DNA from: Myxococcales bacterium
Lineage (GTDB): Bacteria; Myxococcota_A; Polyangia; Palsa-1104; SHYY01
Direction of reading: 5' to 3'
Length of the DNA: 32,118 nt
NCBI GenBank assembly: GCA_023248875.1
Contig: JAHFDT010000017.1
Coordinates: forward strand, 1 to 32,118
In this document: in pieces, positions 7,969 through 15,022 of the stretch
How the letters are laid out: the number at the start of each line of letters is the position of its first letter
How positions within the stretch are numbered: the first letter of the stretch is position 1
Made by a program: the position numbers and the translations under genes
The notes under the pieces: model-generated
Told to the model about the DNA's origin: nothing
The model's input: the letters and a program-made list of their open reading frames with translations, nothing else
The model's database searches: none

Positions 7969-8259
7969 CTAGTGGTAGTCGGTCAGCTCCACTTCATGTG
8001 CGCCGTCTGCATGCCAGCGAAAGACGAGCCGCCATTGATCATTCACCCGGATCGAATGATACCCCGCACGGTCACCGCGCAGTGCCTCCAGACGATTGCC
8101 GGGCGGACTGCGCAGGTCGTCCAGGTGCGCCGCCGCATCCAGTTGTGCCAACTTCCGCAATACCACCCGCACAAGTTCTGCTGGGATCCGGCGCGCCCGC
8201 GCTGTTGGATCGCCGTAGAACACGACCGCTGTGTGTTTGTCGGCGAACGACCGGATCAC
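7969..8259 (-). CDS. higB: HigB-family toxin (RelE-like mRNA interferase)
   Basis: The RelE-superfamily HigB toxin normally cleaves mRNA on translating ribosomes. The GTG at 8259 is chosen because HigB proteins begin with an (I/V)-(K/R)-S-F segment, here VIRSFADKHT, and the longer frame would start inside the promoter. That gives 96 residues. The RLEALRGDRAGYHSIRVNDQWRLVF core and the C-terminal DYH ending are family hallmarks. The predicted transcription start lies one or two bases before the GTG, so the message would be leaderless. The neighbouring HigA antitoxin is intact. Confidence 0.9.
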   Translation of the reverse strand: MIRSFADKHTAVVFYGDPTARARRIPAELVRVVLRKLAQLDAAAHLDDLRSPPGNRLEALRGDRAGYHSIRVNDQWRLVFRWHADGAHEVELTDYH

Positions 8260-8266
8260 GAGAGGA

Positions 8267-8295
8267 ACTATAACGAATATCGATAATTCGTGCAA
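8267..8295 (-). promoter_or_regulatory. higBA promoter with an operator-like palindrome in the spacer
   Basis: On the minus strand TTGCAC (8295-8290) and TATAGT (8272-8267) are separated by exactly 17 nt, a near-consensus sigma-70 promoter. The spacer and one or two flanking bases hold the dyad ACGAAT-N7-ATTCGT (8273-8291). HigA-type antitoxins bind short palindromes at their own promoter, and occupancy here would cover both promoter boxes. The -10 box ends 7 nt before the higB GTG. Confidence 0.65.
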
Positions 8296-8327
8296 GATCC
8301 CCTTCCTGACTGATCATTGGGGGTGTC

Positions 8328-8355
8328 TTGCTGCTGGCAGCCGAGTCCCTATAAT
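8328..8355 (+). promoter_or_regulatory. serS promoter
   Basis: TTGCTG (8328-8333) and a perfect TATAAT (8350-8355) are 16 nt apart. Transcription would start near 8362, leaving a short leader with an AAGGGGGG ribosome-binding site before the ATG at 8380. It points away from the higBA promoter, which lies about 30 bp upstream. Confidence 0.6.
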
Positions 8356-8379
8356 CGAGCCCTTCTTTCAAGGGGGGCC

Positions 8380-9654
8380 ATGCTCGATATCGATTTCATC
8401 CGCGAACACGCAGGCGAAGTGCGCGAGGCGGCGCGGCGTAAGCGGTTCGATGCTGCGGTGGTCGACAAGCTGCTCACAGTCGACGCGGAGCGGCGAAGCC
8501 TGATCCAGCGGCTGGACGCGTCACGGCAGCGGCGCAACGAGCTCTCAGCCAAGATCCCGAAGCTGTCCGCAGCGGATCGGCCGGCGGCTGTAGCGGAAGC
8601 CAAAGAGCTGCGCGAACGGATCGCTACCGACGAGCCGGCATTGCAAACCGCACAGGCGCGCTTTGATACGCTGATGCTCCAGGTGCCGAATGTACCGCTG
8701 GCAGAGGTTCCAGATGGCGCCACCGATGAGGAGAACCGCGAAATACGCCGCATCGGGACGCCCCGCGCGTTCGAATTTACGCCCAAGGACCATGTTGAGC
8801 TAGCGCTCTCAATCGGGCTCGTCGACTTCGAGAACCCCCGAAAGTTTGCCGGCAGCCGCAGCTACGCGCTTACAGGCGATGGGGTGCTGCTCGAGCAGGC
8901 GGTGCTCCACTTTGCCCTTCAGCACGTAGTGAGCAAAGGCTTCACCGCGGTTTCGCCGCCGGTGATGGTGCGCGACGCGGCCATGCAGGGCACCGGCTTC
9001 TTTCCGCTCGGCCGCGAGGACACGTTTGCCATCGAGAAGGACGAGCTCTTCCTCGTCGGCACATCGGAGGTGGGTCTCGTCTCTCTGCACCGCGAGTCGA
9101 TTCTAGATCTCGCTGCTCTGCCACGCCGCTACGTTGGTATTTCGCCCTGCTTCCGGCGCGAAGCGGGTGCTGCGGGCAAAGATACGCGGGGGCTCTATCG
9201 CGTCTACCAGTTTCAAAAAGTGGAACAGGTGGTGGTGTGCGAAGACGACGCAGCGGTTTCGGCGCACGAGCACGCTGCACTCTTGCAAAACGCGGAGGAG
9301 ATCCTGCAGGCCCTGGGCATCCCCTATCGTGTGGCGCTCGCCTGTGCCGGCGAAATGGGACAAGGGCAAGTGCTGAAACATGAGATCGAGTCGTGGATGC
9401 CGAGCCGCGGCAAATACTCGGAGACCCACTCCTGCTCGACGCTGCACGAGTTCCAGGCGCGCCGATCGATGATCCGATACCGCGATGCCCAGGAGCGCAT
9501 CCGCTTCTGTCACACGCTCAACAACACGGCGATCGCCTCGCCGCGCATCTTGATTCCGATCCTGGAGAATTTTCAGCAGGCTGATGGCTCGGTGGTGATC
9601 CCACCGCCACTGCGCTCCTACCTCGGGGGGCGCGAACGCCTGGTGCCCCGATGA
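8380..9654 (+). CDS. serS: Seryl-tRNA synthetase
   Basis: Charges tRNA-Ser (and the precursor of Sec-tRNA) with serine. The ATG at 8380 is preferred over an upstream in-frame start because MLDIDFIREHAGEV is the standard family beginning and AAGGGGGG lies just upstream. The 424-residue length is normal. An N-terminal antiparallel coiled coil (about 30-100) precedes the class II core. The core has motif 2 (CFRREAGAAGKDTRG, about 257 onward), the GKYSETHSCS segment and motif 3 near the C-terminus (PPPLRSYLGG). Its ATGA overlap with hisS couples the two synthetase genes. Confidence 0.97.
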   Translation: MLDIDFIREHAGEVREAARRKRFDAAVVDKLLTVDAERRSLIQRLDASRQRRNELSAKIPKLSAADRPAAVAEAKELRERIATDEPALQTAQARFDTLMLQVPNVPLAEVPDGATDEENREIRRIGTPRAFEFTPKDHVELALSIGLVDFENPRKFAGSRSYALTGDGVLLEQAVLHFALQHVVSKGFTAVSPPVMVRDAAMQGTGFFPLGREDTFAIEKDELFLVGTSEVGLVSLHRESILDLAALPRRYVGISPCFRREAGAAGKDTRGLYRVYQFQKVEQVVVCEDDAAVSAHEHAALLQNAEEILQALGIPYRVALACAGEMGQGQVLKHEIESWMPSRGKYSETHSCSTLHEFQARRSMIRYRDAQERIRFCHTLNNTAIASPRILIPILENFQQADGSVVIPPPLRSYLGGRERLVPR

Positions 9655-10967
9655 GTCCGCTGTCCACCGTGCCCATTCCGGGCACGCGTGATTTTTTTCC
9701 TGAGGAGATGTCGGTGCGCCAGCAGGTGTTCGAGCGGCTCTATCGAGTCGTCGAGAGCTTCGGCTACCTGCGCTACGACGCTCCGATGGTGGAGCCGTTC
9801 GAGCTTTATGCGGCCAAGAGCGGCAGCGATCTGGTCAATCAGCAGGTCTACCGCTTTACCGACCGCGGCGAGCGCGACCTCGCGATTCGCCCCGAGATGA
9901 CGCCCTCGGTGGCGCGTATGATCGCAGCGCGGGCGGGCCAACTCGTATTACCGGCGCGCTGGTATTCGCACCCCAATCTCTGGCGCTACGAGCGCAAACA
10001 GCGGGGCCGCTACCGTGAGCACTGGCAGGTCAACGTCGATCTCTTCGGTACCGAATCCTGGGAGGCCGAAGCGGAGATCTTGGAAATCCTCGCCGAGATG
10101 ATGTTTGCCGTCGGTGCGAAGACCAGCGACTTTCTGCTGCGCGTCTCCGACCGCCAGCTCGTCGTCAATGTCTTGCAACAGCAGGTGGGGCTTGACCCGC
10201 AGCAGGTAGCGGGCGCCTTCGGTGTGCTCGATGCGATCGAAAAGGTGGGACCGGAGGAGACCGCGGCCCACCTCGCGAAGTTGGGGCTGAGCCAAGCGCA
10301 GGCGGATCGGACGATCCAGCTTCTTACCCATGGCGAACAGTTTCTTGAACAGGCCGCGCCCGAATCGCTGCAGCAGTCCAATGTGGCGCGAGCGCTCTCG
10401 AAGCTGGTCACCTCCCAGCCGGTCAACGTCAAGTTCGATCCGCTTATCATCCGAGGATTCGAGTACTACACCTCGTCGGTGTTCGAGGTGTTTGATACCA
10501 ACCCGGAGAATCCGCGCTCCATCGCGGGAGGTGGACGCTATGACAATCTCGTAGCGCTCTTTGGAAAACCGCGCATCCCCGGCATTGGCTTTGGCATGGG
10601 CGATGTCACGCTGATCGATTTTCTCCAGACTCACAAGATTGCACCCGCCCCGCAGATTGCGCCGGAAGTGCAGGTCATGACACCGGATGAGTCCCTCCGC
10701 CAGCGAGTGAAGGAGATTGCGGCCAGTCTGCGCCAGGAGGGTTTGCGCGTCGTGACCCCGCTCGATTCGCGCAAGCTTGGCAAGCTGCTCGAGCGCGCTG
10801 CCAAAGAGGGTGTCCGCTGCGTCGTGATCGCGGGTGGCGATGAACTCGCGCGTGGCGCCGTCAAGCTGCGTGACCTCGGTCGCTCCGAGGAGAGGGAAAT
10901 AGCGCTCACTGCCCTCCCAGTCGTCATCCGAGAAACTCTTGCCACTCCCACCCAGGAGAAACCATGA
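9651..10967 (+). CDS. hisS: Histidyl-tRNA synthetase
   Basis: Class II synthetase that charges tRNA-His. The protein of 438 residues starts MSPLSTVPIPGTRDFFPEE, where the GTRDF motif is diagnostic. Motif 2 (RYERKQRGRYREHWQ) begins near residue 112, and the histidine-specific segments RGFEYYTSSVFEVF and GGRYDNL lie near 265-300. A C-terminal anticodon-binding domain follows (about 340-430). The usual GLDYYT reads GFEYYT here, a variant seen in some HisRS. The start overlaps serS by 4 bp (ATGA) and the end overlaps the next gene by 4 bp, so at least three genes form one operon. Confidence 0.96.
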   Translation: MSPLSTVPIPGTRDFFPEEMSVRQQVFERLYRVVESFGYLRYDAPMVEPFELYAAKSGSDLVNQQVYRFTDRGERDLAIRPEMTPSVARMIAARAGQLVLPARWYSHPNLWRYERKQRGRYREHWQVNVDLFGTESWEAEAEILEILAEMMFAVGAKTSDFLLRVSDRQLVVNVLQQQVGLDPQQVAGAFGVLDAIEKVGPEETAAHLAKLGLSQAQADRTIQLLTHGEQFLEQAAPESLQQSNVARALSKLVTSQPVNVKFDPLIIRGFEYYTSSVFEVFDTNPENPRSIAGGGRYDNLVALFGKPRIPGIGFGMGDVTLIDFLQTHKIAPAPQIAPEVQVMTPDESLRQRVKEIAASLRQEGLRVVTPLDSRKLGKLLERAAKEGVRCVVIAGGDELARGAVKLRDLGRSEEREIALTALPVVIRETLATPTQEKP

Positions 10968-11488
10968 AACTCGCTGCCGAATCGATTCTCACCTTTCCGC
11001 GCGAACTGGTATTTCGTACCTACCGTGACCAGCTGACCGAGCTCGTCCCCTACCTTCCCAACATCCGCGGCATTGCGATCACGTCTCGCAAGGACGACCC
11101 GCCCCGCACTCATCTGGTCAACGTCTGGAGTGGCGGTGGCGACATCCCCGCGGTGGCACGGGCTTTCCTTTCCGAAAAAATGTTGTCTTGGACGGACTAC
11201 GCGACCTGGGATGAGTCGGAGTGGAGTTGCGCCTGGCGGATGGAGGCCCATTCGCTCAAGGAGGCGCTACACGCCGAGGGAAACAATCGGTTTCTGGAAA
11301 CCCCGGAAGGGTGCCGGCTCGTCATCGAAGGCGACCTTACCATCGAGGGGAAGAAGTTGCCGATCCCACGCCTTTTGGCCGGAAGCGCAGCGCCAGCGAT
11401 CGAAAAGTTTCTGGTAGCGATGATCCGACCCAATCTGACGGAGGTCGCCAAGGGAGTGGCCAAGTTCCTCGAAGCCCAGCGTGCGTAA
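10964..11488 (+). CDS. SRPBCC/START-like domain protein, function unknown
   Basis: A 174-residue soluble protein beginning MKLAAESILTFPRELVFRTYRDQLTELVPYL. This pattern (a first strand, then PRELVFRTYRD) is typical of SRPBCC hydrophobic-ligand-binding proteins. A long C-terminal helix, VAMIRPNLTEVAKGVAKFLEAQ, closes the fold. The family binds lipids or other hydrophobic molecules, but no ligand can be inferred. The ATG overlaps the hisS stop by 4 bp, so it is translationally coupled to the synthetase operon. The fold assignment rests on sequence pattern alone. Confidence 0.65.
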   Translation: MKLAAESILTFPRELVFRTYRDQLTELVPYLPNIRGIAITSRKDDPPRTHLVNVWSGGGDIPAVARAFLSEKMLSWTDYATWDESEWSCAWRMEAHSLKEALHAEGNNRFLETPEGCRLVIEGDLTIEGKKLPIPRLLAGSAAPAIEKFLVAMIRPNLTEVAKGVAKFLEAQRA

Positions 11489-11529
11489 TTTCTCTTGCGT
11501 CCATCATTCAAGTGCGCGAAAGAAACCCC

Positions 11530-11976
11530 ATGGCGACCACCAAACAGCCTAAGAAGAGCACGAAGGCGCCCAAGGTAAAGAAGAGCCGGCCGGTGGCAGG
11601 GCCGAAGCCGGGACGGCGCGATGAGGACAGCTCATCGGAGGGCGATGGCGATGATGAGGACGACGAGATCATCAGTACACCGCCCAAGAAGACCCTCTTC
11701 GCCAAGAAGACGGTCCTGGAGCCTGCCTCCACAATACCGGCACGCCGCCTGACTCCAGAAGCGAAGGAGAAGCTCAACGCGATGCTGCAGAAGGGGATTA
11801 GCCTGCAAGAGGCGCTGCAGGCAGTGGCTCGCTGGGAGCCCTTCGTCGCTCCCCCGCGCGAACCACCGCCTCCCGCCGCCAGCGATCGCAAGAACGAGCC
11901 CGGCGTCCGCCATGTTGATTTTGAGGATGAGGGGCCGGAGGTGGATGAGCTGGGCGGCGGCGACTCGGACGATTAG
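11530..11976 (+). CDS. Small low-complexity charged protein, unrecognised
   Basis: 148 residues from the ATG at 11530; longer in-frame starts would lie inside the preceding gene. The first 30 residues are rich in Lys and Pro (MATTKQPKKSTKAPKVKKSR). A very acidic Ser/Asp/Glu stretch follows (about 36-50), then one likely ordered helix (about 78-105, LTPEAKEKLNAMLQKGISLQ region), a Pro-rich segment and another acidic tail ending GGDSDD. It looks mostly disordered. The basic-then-acidic pattern could suit nucleic-acid or ribosome association, but that is a guess. It lies 41 nt after the SRPBCC gene and 11 nt before the methyltransferase gene. Confidence 0.65.
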   Translation: MATTKQPKKSTKAPKVKKSRPVAGPKPGRRDEDSSSEGDGDDEDDEIISTPPKKTLFAKKTVLEPASTIPARRLTPEAKEKLNAMLQKGISLQEALQAVARWEPFVAPPREPPPPAASDRKNEPGVRHVDFEDEGPEVDELGGGDSDD

Positions 11977-11987
11977 GCGGCGACTCC

Positions 11988-12821
11988 ATGCAGTCTGACC
12001 GACCGAGTGCCACGGCGACGTTTGTCGCGTTCCTGCGAGCGCTCGGTAGCACGGATTTGGTTACCCTCGATAAGGTCGCCGATCCGGTGGCGCAGCGCCT
12101 GATGCCCCCGCACTGGGGGCGTCTAATGCAGCAGCTTAGCAATTTTCCAACGCCGCTGCAGCGGACACTGTGGTGGACGACGCTCGGCGGGTTCGACACG
12201 ATGGCGTTGCGGACGCGAGCGATCGATGAAGCGCTGGCCTCCTTCCCGGGGCAGCAGATCGTGATTCTGGGAGCCGGTCTCGATGGTCGCGCCTGGCGAC
12301 TCGAACGGCTGCGCGACGCGAGGGTTTTCGAAGTAGATCACCCCGCCACTCAAGCGCGCAAAGTGGCAGGTCTGCGGGGAGTGCCACCGCTGGCGCGAGA
12401 GGTCCAGTTCGTCCCGGTCGATTTCGAGCGCGATTCGCTGGCCGGGGCGCTCACGAATGCCGGCCACCGCAGCGACGTTCCCACCTTCTGGCTGTGGGAA
12501 GGGGTCACCATGTACCTCGCGCGTCCCGCGATCCAATCCACGCTGGCAACGATCGCAGGGCGCTCGATGTCGACCAGCCAATTGGCGATGACCTATCTCG
12601 AGCCGAGCGCACGGTGTCGACTGGTCGGCTGGCAGGCCGGCCTGCTCGGGGAGCCCTTCCGCGGTCTCTTCCACACCGAAGAGATCGCGGCCCTGCTTGA
12701 GGAAGCTGGCCTTGCGCTCACTTCAGATACGGGCGCGGGTGAGTGGGCGCAGCAGTGGGGACGCAAACATCCGCTGGGACTCTTCTACCTCGAGCGGCTG
12801 GCGCTAGCCGAAACGCGATGA
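11988..12821 (+). CDS. Class I SAM-dependent methyltransferase (leucine carboxyl methyltransferase/TIGR00027-like)
   Basis: 277 residues with family signatures. TRAIDEALASFPGQQIVILGAGLDGRAWRL holds the SAM-binding loop (GAGLDGR, about residue 90), followed by VFEVDHPATQARK with the acidic strand-2 residue and WLWEGVTMYL near the substrate end. The family resembles leucine carboxyl methyltransferases and the O-methyltransferases of polyketide clusters; the substrate here is unknown. It is the last gene of the serS transcription direction. Its 3' end overlaps the convergent MoxR gene by 18 nt. Confidence 0.85.
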   Translation: MQSDRPSATATFVAFLRALGSTDLVTLDKVADPVAQRLMPPHWGRLMQQLSNFPTPLQRTLWWTTLGGFDTMALRTRAIDEALASFPGQQIVILGAGLDGRAWRLERLRDARVFEVDHPATQARKVAGLRGVPPLAREVQFVPVDFERDSLAGALTNAGHRSDVPTFWLWEGVTMYLARPAIQSTLATIAGRSMSTSQLAMTYLEPSARCRLVGWQAGLLGEPFRGLFHTEEIAALLEEAGLALTSDTGAGEWAQQWGRKHPLGLFYLERLALAETR

Positions 12822-13964
12822 ACTGAGCACGTTCTCGAGTAGTGTATCGATTTCGCCGAGCATGCGCCGTGCAGTATCCGAGTCACGCGCCTGAAGGGCA
12901 GCGCGGATTTCATTCAAGTTCTTGAGCTGCGAAAAGAGCTGAATGTCGGAGAGTGGCTGTCCGGAGGTCAAAAGGTCGCGGATCAGCGTCAGCTCGGCGA
13001 GAATCTCCTCGAGGCTAGCGCCTCCCGCAGCCAGTCGTCGTTCGCTGGGATGCTCCTGATAGTAGCGGTCCACCACCGGACCGACGATCTCCGCGAGCAT
13101 TTCAGTTTGATCGAGCTGGTTCCAGATGTGCTTGAGAACGAAAAAATCCGAATCATTGGCGTGGTCGCGTCCTTCGAGGGTGGCTGAAGCGGCAAATAGC
13201 TTCAGCAGTTTCACCACGCGCCGATCGGAAACGGTGATGCCTTCCGCGCGAATCTGCAAGATCAGCCCCTTGTACTTGGCAAAAAACTCCTCCCCAAACA
13301 TCCGCTGCGCATCAAAGCTGCGCTGCAGCGCATGCAGCTCGCTCGCTGAAACCAGAGGTTTCGCTTGATCGGCCTCACCGCTGCTCCGCGCCGTCTCGAA
13401 AGCCAGCCCCTTGGTGACGAGGTGTTGAAAATGGTAGCCGTCGAGATTGGTCGACACGACCCGGACGAGAAAGCGGTCGAAGATAGCCGCCAGGCTCTCA
13501 TCGTTTGGCACTTCGTTCGAGGCGCCGAAAAGCGCCAAGAGTGGCACCTTGACCATCTTGGAGCCGTTAGCAAATCGGCGCTCGTTCAGAATCGTCAGGA
13601 GTGAATTGAGAATGGCCGAATTGGACTTGAAGATCTCATCGAGAAAAACGATCTCCGCCTCGGGCAGCATGGTCTCAATGCGCCGGGTGTAGACCCCTTC
13701 GCGAAAGGCCCGGATATCGACGGGCCCGAACAGCTCGTTAGGCTCGGTGAACCGCGTGAGCAGATACTCGAAGTAGCGGGCATCGACGAGGTGGGCGAAC
13801 TGGCGCACGAGCGCACTCTTCGCCGTTCCAGGTGGCCCTACGAGCAACATGTGTTCGCCTGCGAGGGTCGAAATGAGCAGCAGACGGATGATCTCCTGCT
13901 TATCCAGAAACTGCTGCTCGAGAGCAGATGCGGCCGTCTGGAGGCGCTGGGCGAGATCACTCAT
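12804..13964 (-). CDS. MoxR/RavA-type AAA+ ATPase
   Basis: ATP-driven chaperone-like AAA+ protein of 386 residues. The ATG at 13964 is chosen because MSDLAQRLQTAASAL is a natural MoxR beginning and it overlaps the upstream stop by 4 bp. The longer frame extends 93 residues into the neighbouring gene. Walker A is GPPGTAKS (43-50), Walker B IVFLDE (105-110), sensor 1 GASNE (Asn150), and FDRFLVR near 162-168 fits the arginine-finger region. TRFTEPNELFGPVDIRAFREG resembles the RavA branch. MoxR proteins usually work with a von Willebrand A-domain partner, but none is encoded nearby. The two coupled upstream genes are the likely partners. Confidence 0.92.
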   Translation of the reverse strand: MSDLAQRLQTAASALEQQFLDKQEIIRLLLISTLAGEHMLLVGPPGTAKSALVRQFAHLVDARYFEYLLTRFTEPNELFGPVDIRAFREGVYTRRIETMLPEAEIVFLDEIFKSNSAILNSLLTILNERRFANGSKMVKVPLLALFGASNEVPNDESLAAIFDRFLVRVVSTNLDGYHFQHLVTKGLAFETARSSGEADQAKPLVSASELHALQRSFDAQRMFGEEFFAKYKGLILQIRAEGITVSDRRVVKLLKLFAASATLEGRDHANDSDFFVLKHIWNQLDQTEMLAEIVGPVVDRYYQEHPSERRLAAGGASLEEILAELTLIRDLLTSGQPLSDIQLFSQLKNLNEIRAALQARDSDTARRMLGEIDTLLENVLSSSRFG

Positions 13965-15022
13965 CGTTGCGCTGTAGACTCTACACCAGGGCGAAGCAGT
14001 CCGGTGAGCTCGGCCACCCGACCCGATCCCGCGCTTTGCAGACAGGCCTCGCTGTACTTGTGCAGCTGCATAGCCAGTGTCGGATCGTGCAACACATCGG
14101 GAGGCGCACACCAATCGGGTACAGTGCGAAAAAGCGCCGCAAAGAGCGCATGGAAATCGCGCAACGAAGTACGCACAGAAAGGTCGATCGAGCTTCGTCC
14201 CGCGAGGAGCTGGCAGAGATGAAGATGAGCAAAGAAGGCACACAAAGAAGGGCGCAGCTCGTCATTGGGCAGCTGCGCGATCACGGCTCGGGTGAGTGCG
14301 TCGCCCATCCGGGAAGCATCAAGCTCGAGATAGCGATAGGCTACCAGCCGGCACAACCTCGGATCGCGCAGCAGTGGCACATGGTGGCCGAGATCGAACA
14401 GCGGCTCCCTGCGCAGGAGAGAAAAGAGATCGGTGAGGGGGCTGGCATCGAGGAGCGCACGCAGCGCTGGGGCGGCGACCGAATCCCCAGCCGCCTCAGC
14501 AAAGCAGTCGCTGCTGCGCTGCTCCTGGCGAACCCGTCGCAGCTCCGGCCAGGCGACCAGGCGATGAGGCGGAGCGGTGCCGACGAACTCACGCCGACCG
14601 GCCCAGAATTCCACGGTGACATCCGTGCGCGCCAGAGTGGGAAGCAGATGAAGTAACGTATGGCGTGCCACCAGCTCGTCGGCATCGAGAGAATCTGGCA
14701 GCCTGGCCAGTTCGCAGGTGCAGAGGGCGATCTGCTCGCGCTGAGCAGCGCGTAGGGTCTGAGCGCGAGGATGGAGCAGGAATAGCAGGTCGTGGGTCGC
14801 CACCGCCAGGCGAAGGCTCTCTTCGTCCCATATGGGTGGCGCGGGTTCCAGGAGCAGCTCGGCCGCCACGCGGCTGCGGGCTGCGATGAGCTCTGCATCG
14901 ATCGATGGCTCCAGCGAAGCATCGCGCAGCCGTTCCATTCCCCTCTGACCGAGCGGCGCCCCCACGTGGACAGCACCGCCTTTCACCAGGGGAAGAAGAA
15001 ACTGACGGAAAAAATCCCTCAT
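13961..15022 (-). CDS. Unrecognised helical protein coupled to MoxR ATPase
   Basis: 353 residues starting MRDFFRQFLLPLVKGGAVHVG. The ATG at 15022 overlaps the stop of the upstream gene by 4 bp, and the TGA at 13961 overlaps the MoxR start by 4 bp. This double coupling supports the start and implies equimolar synthesis. The sequence is Leu- and Arg-rich and looks all-helical, possibly solenoid-like, with no signal peptide, membrane helix or catalytic motif I can recognise. Gene order recalls the extra 'X' subunits described for MoxR-vWA ternary systems, but that is inference from context only. It may be an adaptor between the ATPase and the 504-residue protein. Confidence 0.75.
   Translation of the reverse strand: MRDFFRQFLLPLVKGGAVHVGAPLGQRGMERLRDASLEPSIDAELIAARSRVAAELLLEPAPPIWDEESLRLAVATHDLLFLLHPRAQTLRAAQREQIALCTCELARLPDSLDADELVARHTLLHLLPTLARTDVTVEFWAGRREFVGTAPPHRLVAWPELRRVRQEQRSSDCFAEAAGDSVAAPALRALLDASPLTDLFSLLRREPLFDLGHHVPLLRDPRLCRLVAYRYLELDASRMGDALTRAVIAQLPNDELRPSLCAFFAHLHLCQLLAGRSSIDLSVRTSLRDFHALFAALFRTVPDWCAPPDVLHDPTLAMQLHKYSEACLQSAGSGRVAELTGLLRPGVESTAQR

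Noticed and set aside
12804-12821. 18-nt tail overlap of convergent genes as a regulatory device (also 18451-18468)
   Set aside because: Two overlaps of equal length are curious, but short convergent overlaps are common in compact genomes and the sequences are unrelated.
13965-14243. N-terminal extension of the MoxR ATPase to the upstream in-frame start
   Set aside because: The extra 93 residues overlap the coupled upstream gene, are Cys/Arg rich and unlike MoxR. The ATG at 13964 makes a typical start with a 4-bp overlap.
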